Positions 22,001 through 39,147 of a stretch of DNA of 39,147 nt are shown one piece after another. The translations under genes were made by a program, and so were the position numbers. Each line of letters opens with the position of its first letter. Positions within the stretch are counted from its first letter, which is position 1. The notes beneath the pieces are model-generated. The model was not told the DNA's origin. It saw only the letters and a list, made by a program, of their open reading frames with translations, and searched no databases. Source of the stretch: Trebouxia sp. TZW2008 (lineage: Eukaryota; Chlorophyta; Trebouxiophyceae; Trebouxiales; Trebouxiaceae); the NCBI GenBank assembly GCA_002118135.1, contig BDIU01000402.1, positions 1-39,147 of the forward strand, read 5' to 3'.

Positions 22001-24860
22001 GTTACACACGAACGTGCAGACTTTTGATTGTTACAACAGGCAGATATCAGCTGTGCTGATAAGCTGGTGACAGTAAGCCCTGGGTATGCGTGGGAACTCC
22101 AGAGCCCTCACCGGGGCTAGGGCATGATATCAATGCTGTGGCCTTGATACAATGCATGTAAAGGGCAGCATGCAGTAAGTTGACTTTTTATGGCAGGCGG
22201 GCATCAGCTGTACTGATCGCGTGGTAACAGTGAGCCCTGGGTATGCGTGGGAGATCCAGACCCGGGAGAGGGGTTTGGGCATGATGTCAGGGCTATGGCC
22301 TTGATACAATGCATGTAAAGGGCAGCCTGTAGTGAGTTGACTTTTTATGGCAGGCAGGCATCAGCTGTACTGATCGCGTGGTAACAGTGAGCCCTGGGTG
22401 TGTGTGGCAGATCCAGACCCGGGAGAGGGGTTGGGGCATGATTTCAGTGCTATGGCCTTCATACAATGCATGTAAAGGGCAGCCTGTAGTGAGATGATGG
22501 TTATGGCAGGCGGGGATCAGCTGTGCTGACCGTGTGGTCACAGCCAGCCTGGGTTATGCGTGGGAGATCCACATCCCTGGAGGGGGGTTGGGGTACGGAG
22601 GGCATGTTGCGTCCATCTCACAAGTGTCACGCAAAACAGCCTGCAATGATCTGTTTGCTACGACAGGCAGGCATCAGGCGTGCTGACCGTGTGGTGACAG
22701 TCAGTCCTGGGTATATGTGGGAGATCCAGACCCCTGAGGGCGTGATGTCAGTGCTATGGCCTTGATACATTGCATGTAAAGGGCAGCCTGCATCAAGTTG
22801 ATGGTTATGGCAGGCGGGTATCAGCTGCGCTGATCGCGTGGTAACAGTGAGCCCCGGGTACGCGTGGGAGATCCAGACCCCTGAGGGGGGTTGGGGTATG
22901 GAGGGCATGCTAGCCTCCAGGAGTTACGCCCTCAATGGCGTGCTGAATGGTGTAGACTTGGAAGACTGGGACCCTGAAACAGACCCCCACATCTTCCAGA
23001 ACTACAGCAAGACCAACTACACGCGGGGCAAGCAGGTCAACAAGGCTGGCCTGCAGAAGGAGCTAGGCCTGCCAGAGAGGCCTGAGGTACATGCAGTGCC
23101 CATGCACTAATCAAGAAAATCCTATCAAAGTTTTGATGTTATTGTAGCATGACTTATTGTGAAGAAAGATGAGTGCGCGTTGTGTTCAATGTTGTATTAT
23201 TTTCGTACAGCAATTTGCAAATCTTTGTGAAGCAGCAGCCCATACGGGATTTGGCTGCCTGTCCTTGCTAAGAGCATGCTCCCCATGTTCTTGTGTGCAA
23301 TGTGTTTCAGTGAACTGTGTAATGGATGTTGCTTGAACTGTGTAATGGATGTTGCTATGTAGCTGCCATGCTGCTGCCAGTTTGCAGCAGAACTACATCA
23401 CAAAAGGTGCAGCTTTGGGTGAACTTGTCGTGAGTGTTGAATTCAGGGAAGCGGCCCATCTGCCAAGATGCATTTTGGGCACAACTGCTCTGCTGTGATA
23501 GGCAACACTGTGGTGGTTTAGTCATGTGTAGCAACAAGGGCCTGAGTCAGTCTCTTTCCCTATGCAGGTGCCTCTCATAGGTTTCATTGGCAGACTGGAC
23601 TATCAGAAAGGCGCAGATCTTGTGCTTGGAGCAGCGCACTGGCTTCTGAACCAGGATGTGCAGATAGTCTGTTTAGGCACTGGTGACAAGCACTTGGAGG
23701 TGAGACACTTGCTTTATGCACTCTGCATATGCATATTCCTGCTGTATGCTTGGTGTGTTCTATTGCTTTCGCACCATACAAACTACAGCATTCAGAACAC
23801 ACAGCAAAGCATTGCATGCCTCACAAATGGGCATGCATCACAATGCAAGAAGCAGTTCCATGTGCGTTCAGGCAGCCAGCACTGGTGTTGTGCGCCTTGA
23901 ATCATCTGCTTACTTGAGCTAGCTCGACGGCTAAGCACCCCACTTGCAGGATAAGATGCAGATTTTGCAAGATCATGTGTTCTGGTATGATTGTGAGCAA
24001 TGCCCAGGCTGGCATGAGGTGGCTGGAGAGCGCTTACCCAGACAAGGCGCGCGGCTGGGTTGGCTTCAATGTGCCAGTCAGCCACAAGATCACAGCGGCC
24101 TGTGACCTGCTGCTCATGCCCTCAAGGTTTGAGCCGTGTGGGCTGAACCAGTTGTATGCCATGCGGTATGGCACTGTGCCTGTGGCCCATGCTACTGGCG
24201 GCCTCAGAGACACAGTGCTGCCCTTCAACCCCTGGGAAGGTCAGTCACTGCGCCAATTGCATGTCGTCATCATCAGTTGCATGCATTCTAGTGCGATGCC
24301 CCAGCTGGGTGCATGCAGAAGCAGTGACAATTGTGATTGATGTGACTGCGCCCTTGCTGGTGCTATGCTGGTCATATCTTGGCTGCTTTGTGCCACTGTT
24401 GGTGACATCTGCCTGGCTGTTGGTAGGCAGAAAAACGCGTCTGTCTTGACAGCTTTTGTTGAAGGCTTTGCAGCAGCTGCAGTTGCCCCCTGCAACTATT
24501 TGAGACATGCACAATCCAAGTCAAATGAGATGCTAGCCATCTGCTGCTGTTCAACTTTTTGATCACAGATGCAATTGTCTGCTTGCTGACCTGATGATCT
24601 GACATTGGATTCTCAAGATTGTGCTGATGAGCCATTTTTAATTTGTAGGGACTGGCACTGGCTGGACATTCTCTCCTTGCACAGTGGATGCATTCATCTC
24701 AACACTGGGGCAAGCACTGGACACATACAGGCACCATCCTGACTCATTTAGGGATCTTCAGACGCGAGGCATGGTGCGAGATAGCAGCTGGGACAAGGCT
24801 GCACAGGAGTATGAACAGATATTTGAGTGGGCCAAGGTTGATCAGCCATACTGCAGATAA
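19032..24860 (+). CDS. SS1: Soluble starch synthase I (ADP-glucose glucosyltransferase, GT5)
   Basis: Ten exons: 19032-19460, 19637-19771, 20128-20271, 20682-20888, 21208-21294, 21618-21665, 22814-23086, 23568-23699, 24008-24239, 24649-24860. All are GT-AG and in phase, giving 632 aa (Arabidopsis SS1 is about 650). The first roughly 130 residues are basic and S/A-rich, consistent with a plastid transit peptide. The GT5 core follows: [18 protein letters not shown] (ADP-glucose loop, K149), [85 protein letters not shown] and ATGGLRDTV (second nucleotide-binding loop). It elongates alpha-1,4-glucan chains of amylopectin in the plastid. The region starting with the VVTVSPGY exon is preceded by five partial tandem copies of that exon. 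Confidence 0.94.
22030..22813 (+). repeat. Five-copy tandem array of SS1 exon 7, 5' part
   Basis: Acceptor-plus-exon units start at 22040, 22197, 22354, 22510 and 22667. The intact exon starts at 22814, so spacings are 157, 157, 156, 157 and 147. Each repeats about 20-25 codons around [18 protein letters not shown], then switches to a shared non-exonic tail (GCTATGGCCTTGATACA) and intron. All but one have an in-frame stop within about 50 codons. None keeps the 3' half of the exon. The last partial copy has a shortened tail. Confidence 0.92.
23311..23356 (+). repeat. Perfect 23-base tandem duplication
   Basis: TGAACTGTGTAATGGATGTTGCT occurs twice head to tail in SS1 intron 7. It is perfect, so it is recent. 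Confidence 0.8.
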
Positions 24861-25442
24861 ATGCAAAACATGATGAGGTTCATTGAAGGCGTCACTAATC
24901 TGTTGATCCTGTTTGTTGTCATTCAGTTGAAAACTGACTGTGCGTGAAGTCTGCAGAGGCTGCAAACGCCTGAGTCGAGTTGCTTTCATTAGTACTATCC
25001 TATTTCTGAACAGATGGCACACATGTTGAACAGAATTGCAAAATGCATTTCAAGCTGTGCCCACAGATGCAATGGATCCAGATCACATTGCTGACAAGCT
25101 CTGCAAGGGGTTGACTGCTGAATACCTGTGACAGGTCTGAAGATGCAAGTTGCATTAGGTAGCATCACGTTCCTGTCTGATGCCTCGAAAAATGCTCGAA
25201 TGCGTTGTCTGACCTGGCAGAGGAGCATTGAACCTGAGATTACGAAAAGCAATCCCAGGGGCAAAGTCATGGCCCCAACTGCAGCGAGCTTTGCTCTTTG
25301 CCGAGACGTTCACTTCTGGCCCGCTCGCGATTCTTGGCCGATCCTTGGGCTCTTGCAGATCTGTTTCGTCAGAGAGCACACAGCGTGCATATCTCATGAG
25401 ATTCCAGTTACGGCGACATCTCTAGACATACTCGTGCGTTAG
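24861..25442. other. Intergenic: SS1 3' side and CCCH-WW upstream region
   Basis: The spacer lies between two genes in the same orientation. No recognisable domain appears in any frame, and no TGTAA was found within the first 100 bases after the SS1 stop. Confidence 0.6.
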
Positions 25443-26595
25443 ATGGACGGAGGCTTTCGAGGTGAAGGTCAAAGTGCACAAGGAGAGTACGGTTCCGATG
25501 AGAAGCGAGGCTTTCGTGGAACGAGCGAAAATGCGAAGACAAAGATCTGCATGAGGTGAAGGTTGCTGTCCTATACAGCTTGTTTAGCAGATCAGTGATC
25601 AAGGCTTCGGAAGCTCACATAGCTTGTGTTTCGACAGATGGAAGGACGGACACTGTAGATTTGGTGATAGATGTAATTTCGCTCACGGCGAGCAGGAGCT
25701 GCGAAAGCTCCCTGCCAGAGATAGTGAGGGGGGTGGAGACTATGACTCTAGAGGTGGATATGGACAGGGGTATGGCGCTCAAGGCGGTCATGGCGCTGTA
25801 AGTACACAAATCCTTCTCCACTTTTGTGAAATATAAACGGTCTGTAGCTGTGTAAGCTGTCAAGGGTGAATACACGAAAGTATGTGTGCAAAAGACCAAA
25901 TATAGGCAAGGGCTGAAACACTCTCATGGTCTCATGTTGCATTGAAGACTGCTGTCAGAAATGGTGTTGATAGTGACCAACAAGGCCTGAACACTGCTTA
26001 TAGCTGCTCTCCGGCTGATACTGTTAAGCCCTACTAGCTGATGACTCTGTAGGGTGGGTACAACAACGGAGGGTACAATTACAACAGAGGTGATTACTCA
26101 GGAGGCATGGCCTCTGGGGGTGCATACCGTGGTGCCAGGGGTGCATCAGATATGGGCCAAATGAATAACCAGGCAAACCCACTTTGGGCGGCGCAAGGCT
26201 ACCCTGTGACAGGGCCTGGAGGGTCAGCTTTTGTGTTGCTCATGCATAATGCTTGAATGTAACAATGATGCCATAGCATCAGCGTTCCATAGCTATGCTA
26301 AGCTTGTGAGCGATGTCGCTCAGATGGACTGTTGTTGACATGGCAGAAGGTGCATGATTCACGCATCTGATTCTGTGCCCATATCTTGCACCATTTTCAC
26401 TTTCATCTTGCTACAAACTGACATTGATGCTGTGTGCCATGCAAAAGCTGTTTGCACTCAGACCCATCTGTGCAAATGTGTTGTATATGCTTCAGGTGGA
26501 CACAGTATAGAGCACCTGACAGCGGTGAGGCGTACTATCACAACATGCGCACTGGAGAGACTACATGGGACAAGCCTGCTGGCTGGGGCCCTTAG
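25443..26595 (+). CDS. Small CCCH zinc finger + Gly/Tyr-rich + WW domain protein
   Basis: Four exons: 25443-25555, 25638-25797, 26053-26222, 26496-26595. All are GT-AG and in phase, giving 180 aa. A C-x7-C-x5-C-x3-H finger (C36, C44, C50, H54) lies in KTKICMRWKDGHCRFGDRC, followed by NFAHGEQELR, which is the plant-like form of this finger. A G/Y/N-rich RGG-like linker follows (GGYNNGGYNYNRGDYSGG). A C-terminal WW domain closes it: W, then APDSGEAYYHNMRTGETTWD and KP. CCCH fingers of this kind bind RNA, and WW domains bind proline-rich partners such as splicing factors or the polymerase II tail. A nuclear RNA-processing role is an inference. A different acceptor for exon 2 would give C-x8-C, but the KTKIC alignment favours the model given. 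Confidence 0.8.
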
Positions 26596-27277
26596 CAGTT
26601 TTGACAGCATACATACTCTTTCAACAGCCGATACAGCTGCAAACCCTGCTCTTCGTCCTTAACGGGCCCGGGAGCCCTACATATCACAAGTTGTGCGCTC
26701 CCCCTACAGCAGTGCTCAAAGCGCACTCCTGGTCTAGTCCATTGTGTGAGTCTTGTGTGCACAGCTTTTGCTGTCTGATGTGATAGCTTTTGCTACGCTA
26801 TTGTTGATAGTCAATAGCATGCAGTCGATTTTGACTTGTCTGCAACAAATGCACAGTCTGATGATGCCCAGAAATGCGCCTGTACAGTAGACTGCGAGAT
26901 CTCCAACATAGCCACGATGACAACAGGACAGCACTGCCACGCACAGCTTGCAATGTGGCTGCATTTCAGACTTTGAGCACTGTGACAGCATTACGAAGCG
27001 CGCAATTGACATGAGCATCATGTGTGACGAGCAACAACCCGGTGACCGGCAACGTGATGCACAATGCTGTATGGAGGAAAGACATGTGTATGCATGCCTT
27101 GATGATGTAAGTCTCAAACTCTTGTGCGCAAACAGCATCAATTGAAGACGCATGCTACATACAAAGTTGCCTGCCGTTACATGGTCTAATGTAGCGTTTG
27201 CAATTTCTTTGTGTGGTCAAGACTGCATGAAGAAGTCAATCCTCCTGAGTCACACAGTAGCAATCGTAAGCCTACTT
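26596..27277. other. Convergent intergenic spacer
   Basis: This lies between the stops of the CCCH-WW gene (+) and the Arf-GAP gene (-). It contains a minus-strand TGTAA at 27177-27181 for the latter. No gene is seen. Confidence 0.65.
27177..27181 (-). terminator. UGUAA poly(A) signal of Arf-GAP gene
   Basis: On the minus strand, TGTAA lies about 97 bases after the stop at 27278. Confidence 0.45.
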
Positions 27278-30200
27278 TCAGGCAAAAGGATTCCCAGATG
27301 ACTTGGGAGGAGCTCTGCTGGCCGGTGCAGCTAACTGGCCTTGTGCAGGTTGAGCACCATAGCTACTGCCTGCAAAAGGGTCACTGAATGCCATACTGGC
27401 AGTCTGACCAGGCTGTTGTGGTGCATGCTGACCAAAGCTCTGTGACACTGCTGGGTTGGCAGACCAAGCCTGATGGCTGGGCAAATCCTGTGCTGAGTGT
27501 GTGGATGAAATTGACGTCTGGCGGGAAACAGGCATGCTGGGTAGGGCGCCTGCTAGGCCTGGCACTAAGCCTGTGAAAGGGTCAGGGCTGCTCACTGCAC
27601 CTGCACCTCCACAAATGCATGCAGTCAGCGACAAGAGCAACAGCTCAGTGCAAGCTGCAGAAGACGTTGTGTCAGGGACAAAAAGGTTAGCATTGACTCT
27701 GGCGCAGCATGATTTGCACCACAAACCAACTCATGAGGGTCAATTGAACTGCAGAGCTAATGAAATTATGTGTGAGCACAGACAGTGAGGCAGTCAACAT
27801 GGTGACTAGTGAGTGTAAAGAGGTCAGCTGACTGGTGCAAACATGAGCCAGCACAGCACAAGCCAGAGCCCTTGAGGATGACAGGTATTTGTCACCATTT
27901 TGGAGTGAGGCTTGTCCTGCGCAGGCTCAATATTTACGCCATGCATCCATGTCATCATCAGCTTCAAATCTGAATGGTCATTGGTGAAGCAGGAATGCTC
28001 TGCATGCATGAGAGTAGAACAAGCAGGCCTAGCAAGATAGTTCTTGTGTCACACACAGCTGACAACTATACCAGAACACGCAATTTATCATTAGTTGACA
28101 TATGAGAGCAGAACTGACCTGCCCCATTGGCATCAGAATGGCTGCGCTGCCTTCCCAGCCCATCAAAGGCATTCAGTCCATGCACAGGGGGAGGCCCTGC
28201 TTGCTGCCCATAGCCCCCAAAGGACATGCCATGGGGTAGCCCAGGGGGTCTGTTTGGGGGTGCTTGCTGGTAGGGGCCAGGCTGCTGAAAACTGTTGGGC
28301 TGCTGATGCAAGCCAGGCTGCTGGAAGCTGTTGTGCTGCTGGCCATAGGGCATGGGAGGCCTGCCACCTTGCTGCCCGTACATGTTAGTGATGCTGGGAG
28401 GAGCGTTGTACGAGCTCAACAGACCATCGCCAAACAGATCCTGCACATCATGCGAGATGATTTGACATCCGAGACCTCATGCAGATCAACTCAGATTGCA
28501 GTCAGGCTGAGCATGCGCAAGACGACAGCTGCACAATGCTGCAAGACGATGTATAATGATCCCCAGATGCGTTCTTAGCTGCAACGACAGCACGCCTCAA
28601 GACCCACCCATGCAAAAAGCACATTTACTCTGAGATTCTGTACAACACAAATACCCAAACTCCTGTGACAACACTGAGAGTGTACAATTCAAATGCATTT
28701 GGCAGATCATGTGCACTCATATCAAGTATAGAACACTGTCAGGGATGGTGCAGGAGTCTGTGAGGTAGCTCACCAAGGGCAGCTCCTGCCTGGGGGCAGG
28801 CTTGGGCGGCTGGGGTGCAGCCACAGGCTCTGGACCCCGCACTCCTTGCTGCTGACCCTGCTGCTGTCCCTGCTGAGCTCCCTGAAACTGCTGAGCCCCT
28901 TGAGACTGCTGAGCTCCCTGAAACTGCTGCTGTGCCTGTTGCTGTGGCACAGGTGGGTTGCTGGGCCCATCAAAAGCCGCCCAAGCCATATCTGGCTGCT
29001 GTTGCTGCGGCTGTTGCTGCTGTGGCTGCTGCTGCTGTTGTGGGCGCTGCTGTGTCTGTGGTGGCAGCTGGTGGTTATTAGTCAGCACAGGGGCAGGTGC
29101 AGCAGGGCCGCCATTGTCAAAGGCTGACCAGGCCATTGAGTCAGAGGCAGATGGGCCAGCAGTTGGGGCAGGGCTAGGGGCAGGAGCAGCAAAAGCGTCC
29201 CAGCCTGCTGAAGGGGGTGCAGCTTGCAGAGGGGCTCCTGCTGCTGTCTCTGCCAGAGGCTCGTCCAGAATGTTGAACAGCTGATTGCTGACATGGTTTG
29301 GAGCTGGACTGTCATGCGAGTGCGAAGACGCCGTGCTGCATGCCAATGTGGTGTGTCAAAAGCAGAGCAATGTGGACAAGAGGCATTGTTCTAAGCACAC
29401 TATGTTGTCATTTTTGAGCAAAACACATCATGGAAGCATACCTTGTGGCACGCAGATTGAGACCATTCGGTGCATTGCTGACCAGGTGATTGGGATCCAC
29501 CTGCAGCAGCATCAAACTTGAGAACACGTACACATTTGCTACTCCGCATATTGCCATGTCTGGTTTGCTGTCATGCGAACAGCGCCCTTGACAGAAACAC
29601 AGCACATGACAGCATGTCCATGAGAGATTAGGAAGTGCACCTTGAGCTTGACATCTCCTAGTAGGCCAGCCATTGACATGACAGGCACATCATCCCCAGC
29701 TGAAGATGCATTGCTGCTGATGCTGCGCCTTGGCAGCTGCATGACAAGAGTCAACTCAGCGCATGTACTGGATAGACAAACAGCAAAGCAGCATGGAGGC
29801 AATGCAGCCAACGCAATGCAGGAGCAAGCTTACATTGGAGACTGGTGGAGGAGGCGAGTGCATGGCAGAAGCAGCTGCCTCTGCAGAGTAAAAGCGCTTC
29901 TTGATGTACACTGCATCTATCCAGTCTTTGATCTTGCCCGTGTTCCTGCGTGGGCATGATATGTGTCAGGCCTCATAATCTAAGAAGCGTGCAGGTTGAT
30001 GCTGCCTGCAATGTGTTCAGTGAAGCTTGCAGGGTAAAGCTGCCCACCTGTCCACTGGTTTCTGTAAGTCTGATGGGCTCCACTTGGCCAAGTAGGTATA
30101 TGCACCAACCTACATGGCAGGAATGCATTGTCAGGCAGCCTGGTGTGAGTGTGCTGCTGTATGTTGACTGAGCTGCATGCTTGCTTGCACTGCACTGAGT

Positions 30201-30630
30201 TGCTTGCATGTATGCTTGGGCTGCACTACTGACCCTGTTGCCGCCAGACTCCAGTGCCTTGATCTCCTCAGGCTTGAATGTGGAAGTGGACAGGCCCTTG
30301 ACTCGGTGCGAGAACTGGCGACTGCATTAAAGCTCCAGACTGTCAAAGCCTGATTCAAGAGCAGATCCAGCTTCGCAGACAGCATCTGCACTTACTGTAC
30401 TCCACTGCATATTGTGCAAACGAAAATCTGGAAGTCTGCAACTGCATATTGTGGACCCTGCAACAGTCAAGTTCAAGTGTAAGATAGCCAAAACTGCACG
30501 GGCGGTCAGAGGTGGCACCGGATATCATTCCGCGTACCAAGGTCTCGCAGTTGATACATCTCTTGTTATCAGGCTGCCGTAACAAACTTTTCAGAATTTT
30601 GTCGTGCTTCGACTCTAGCGCTTTTGACAT
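27278..30630 (-). CDS. Arf GTPase-activating protein, AGFG/AGD14 type
   Basis: Ten minus-strand exons: 30630-30538, 30457-30396, 30321-30234, 30109-30048, 29945-29834, 29736-29641, 29500-29442, 29287-28774, 28440-28119, 27600-27278. All are GT-AG and in phase, giving 576 aa. The Arf-GAP zinc finger is complete: C25-x2-C28-x16-C45-x2-C48. The arginine finger R53 follows in CSGVHRQFSHRVK. The rest of the fold (TYLAKWSPSD, IKDWIDAVYIKKRF) ends near residue 150. The long disordered tail is rich in Q, P and A. It carries trafficking-adaptor motifs: FNILDEPL, WDAF, two AW(S/A)AFD, DLFGDG, DPF twice and a C-terminal NPFA. It should stimulate GTP hydrolysis on Arf and bind clathrin adaptors or EH proteins during vesicle formation. 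It resembles plant AGD14/15 and animal AGFG. No exon-edge copies were seen in its introns. Confidence 0.9.
28985..29045 (-). repeat. CAG/CAA (polyglutamine) tract in Arf-GAP exon 8
   Basis: An interrupted CTG/TTG run on the plus strand encodes Q-rich blocks (QQQQQPQQQQPQQQQP). It is in frame, so it is a coding microsatellite likely to vary in length between strains. Confidence 0.8.
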
Positions 30631-31275
30631 GATTAAGCCACGTTCAGGTAGACAGGGCGGACGGGCACTGTAAAGCTCGCAGGAGCTGCTAGATCCGAGC
30701 TGCAGCGCAAGCACTCGTCAACAAAAGATACTGACGCCAAGCGACTCCAGCGATCAATGACGAACGGGTCTCGTTCACCCCAGGGGCTCGGGGTGAGAAC
30801 AATGCACCGTAACAGCCTAACGGATTCTCTGTCATCGATGATGTCATGATTTGGTAAAAGGAATTTTGAGCTGATTTCAACTTGCAGAAGGCCGTACGTC
30901 ACTTCCTCGAGCCCATTGCATTTAAGCGACAGAGGTGCAGCTAACTGACAGCTTGCTGACATGTGTGCTTGTTGCTGCCGCAGAAGGTGGGACATGGATT
31001 CTGCAAGATTTGATTCATGCTTTTTGCGATGCCATGATTTGCTGTCTTGGGAATGGTGTCGTTCATACAGAGGTGCATCGTGAGACACTGCGTTTTGATG
31101 AATGGCAGTGTAACATGCCTCAAAGCGAACACGAAACCTTTTTACAACACGCACCATGTGTAATGCATAACGCTAAAACATAACGCTTGCTTGCGGCACT
31201 TGCCTTGCGGCACTCGCATGCGCACCGTTTGTCGTTGCGGTTTGTTGCTTGAAAGAAGAGCGCACTTTGTGCTGC
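30631..31275. promoter_or_regulatory. Bidirectional upstream region, Arf-GAP (-) and DEAH helicase (+)
   Basis: 645 bp lie between two divergent start codons, and no other gene is seen. A minus-strand frame running through it (31157-30633) overlaps the Arf-GAP start, but it shows no family features. Confidence 0.5.
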
Positions 31276-37776
<6,501 letters not shown>

Positions 37777-38300
37777 AACAACAGATAGCCAGATCATGAT
37801 GGCATCTTACAGCCGCATCTTATAGGTCACATGCGTGGTGACTCCAGGCTGTGCACAGTGCATCGTGAATAATACAAATTTTTAATAAGAGCACAAGCAG
37901 GCAAAGCCAACCCATGAGCTGCAAGGACCAAAGGACACCAGAGGCTGCATGGCTGACATTTTAGTGTCAACTCTCTCGTCCTTCCGAATAGCGTGCACAG
38001 GTGACTTGTGTGGTTCTTGTTGCGGTGCAACACACATACACTTGACGAGAGATCCGCACTCAGGGACAGGTTACAATAATGTGTATTGTGTGTCACGTAC
38101 ACGTGTACATAGCCTATGCATGATGCGATAAGCCTTTGTTTACAACTTGCAGCAAACATAGATGAATCTTGCTCAAAAGCAGTTAAGGGAAGTTGACAAC
38201 GTGGGTGTGCACAGCAATGCGTTGCAGTGTATTGCACTGCGCACAGCGCTTGCATGCATGTATATACAGTTTTTTTATAAAAAATCCTCATATACAGTAT
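37777..38300. other. Intergenic after the helicase gene
   Basis: No recognisable gene. It includes an A/T-rich stretch (TACAAATTTTTAATAAG) at about 37873-37889 that may mark the helicase 3' end. Confidence 0.55.
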
Positions 38301-38866
38301 CTGGATCTAGGCTGCTTGTCAAGCCCTGCACAGCGGTGTATCTTGGGAGAAATCCTTGACATTCCAAGTTTCAACAGCTACAGTGTACATGACCACATTG
38401 AAAACAAGCGTCTCCGCTCAAAATCTGTCCCTAGCCGATACAGACATACTGAACGAGAAATGGTGGGCAAGCAATGAGTTGACAGTCAGGCAGTTGGTAC
38501 ATCCTGCAAGTTTGGCAGAAGCCACATCAAAATTGTCAGCAAGAGCAAGTGTGCTATCTAACAAAGCAGAAACCCCAGAATCTAAAGGCTCACCAAGCAA
38601 TAAACAAGACCTTTCACACTTTGCTATGTCTGCTATGCACGCTTTGTTATCTCAGCCTTGCTACTTTGTGCACACGTGAACATTTGCATGCTCTTGCAAG
38701 AAAAGCAATGGGATGTCATGAAATCGGTTTAGGGATTGGGACAAATTGGACAACAAGACGCACTGTAGCAGGGTTTCAGTCATATGCACTGTTTTCAGGA
38801 ATCCCCTCACTGCTTATTGTGATGTTACATGTTGCCCTGTTTGCAACAGCTTGGCCTTGCTCACCC
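38300..38866 (+). other. Coding-like stretch in two frames, unidentified
   Basis: One frame (to 38679) reads ILNEKWWASNELTVRQLVHP and on to AMSAMHALLSQPC. The next frame (about 38680-38902) reads ARKAMGCHEIGLGIGTNWTT and contains a hydrophobic run, SGIPSLLIVMLHVALFATAW. The frame changes could reflect introns I could not place, or an eroded gene. I do not recognise the product. Confidence 0.3.
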
Positions 38867-38867
38867 A

Positions 38868-39147
38868 ATGTTTGTCAACGCAGACAGCACATGGTCATTT
38901 GATCAGCTTCTGCAAACCCCACTGCCTGTGCATCCAGCAGCAAACAGATCCAGGTCTGTCAGTCAAAAGGATGAAGACCGCTGCACACATCCTACCTCTG
39001 TGCAGCATTGGCACAACTGGGAAGCAGATGTCAAGCAGAGGCTGCAGCAAGCTGACATTCACATGACATGTTTTACAGCCTGCAGATGCACAGCTTGCCA
39101 TCAACGGCAGCGTAGCACTCTTCTGTGCTGCAACTGGCAGTCAGCTC
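38868..39147 (+). CDS. Partial unidentified open frame running off the window
   Basis: From an ATG at 38868 the frame is open to the window end, about 93 codons (MFVNADSTWSFDQLLQ then ...WHNWEADVKQRLQQADIHM). An AG at 39074-39075 (TTTTACAG) could instead be an acceptor for an exon beginning PADAQLAINGSVALF in another frame. The gene would continue beyond the window. No domain is recognised. Confidence 0.3.
   Translation, partial: MFVNADSTWSFDQLLQTPLPVHPAANRSRSVSQKDEDRCTHPTSVQHWHNWEADVKQRLQQADIHMTCFTACRCTACHQRQRSTLLCCNWQSA

Noticed and set aside
22030..22813. CRISPR-like regular array
   Set aside because: Units are about 157 bp with coding similarity to the next exon and splice acceptors. 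There are no short repeats with unique spacers, and the context is a eukaryotic nuclear gene.
24995..25397. Small gene between starch synthase and the CCCH-WW gene
   Set aside because: Open frames on both strands overlap without domain, splice or codon support.
28815..29284. Long open frames on the plus strand opposite the Arf-GAP tail
   Set aside because: They are the antisense of a CAG/CAA-rich polyglutamine exon, giving low-complexity L/A/C-rich text with no family features.
30633..31157. 174-codon minus-strand frame before the Arf-GAP
   Set aside because: It is out of frame with the Arf-GAP start and overlaps the shared promoter region, with no family features.

Overview
The window is nuclear DNA of a photosynthetic eukaryote, most likely a green alga (Chlorophyta). 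It carries eight intron-rich protein genes on both strands. Plastid-type genes are present (soluble starch synthase I, beta-carotene hydroxylase), proteins carry transit-peptide-like N-termini, and UGUAA poly(A) signals of the chlorophyte kind follow at least three genes. I rebuilt all eight gene models by hand. Every exon junction keeps frame. I count 55 introns: 53 are GT-AG and two, both in the helicase gene, are GC-AG. Species cannot be told from the sequence alone.

Layout. (+) TMEM161-like membrane protein 292-3846. (+) Class IV aminotransferase-like protein, apparently plastidial, 4221-7419. (-) Ribophorin II / OST delta subunit 15361-7826. (-) Beta-carotene hydroxylase 18128-16496. (+) Starch synthase I 19032-24860. 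(+) Small CCCH zinc finger + WW protein 25443-26595. (-) AGFG/AGD14-type Arf-GAP 30630-27278. (+) DHX33/DEAH10-type RNA helicase 31276-37776. A coding-like stretch that I could not identify runs off the right end (about 38300-39147). Two gene pairs are head to head: hydroxylase/starch synthase with about 0.9 kb between, and Arf-GAP/helicase with about 0.65 kb. Two pairs are tail to tail: aminotransferase/ribophorin and CCCH-WW/Arf-GAP.

The most striking feature is not a gene but a habit of the introns. In six of the eight genes, introns hold one to five degenerate tandem copies of the edge of a neighbouring exon. Copies of an exon's 5' part, with its 3' splice site, always lie upstream of the intact exon. 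Copies of an exon's 3' part, mostly with the donor region, always lie downstream. Unit lengths are about 120-235 bp. This looks like repeated tandem duplication across exon-intron borders, tolerated only in the arrangement that leaves one intact exon. It enlarges introns and litters them with decoy splice sites and poison-exon-like pieces. The clearest case is a six-unit, roughly 157-bp array in the starch synthase gene.

Functionally the genes are unlinked housekeeping: starch synthesis, xanthophyll synthesis, N-glycosylation, vesicle traffic, RNA processing and amino-acid metabolism. Transposon content is low: one decayed non-LTR retrotransposon 3' end inside a ribophorin intron, and small repeats.
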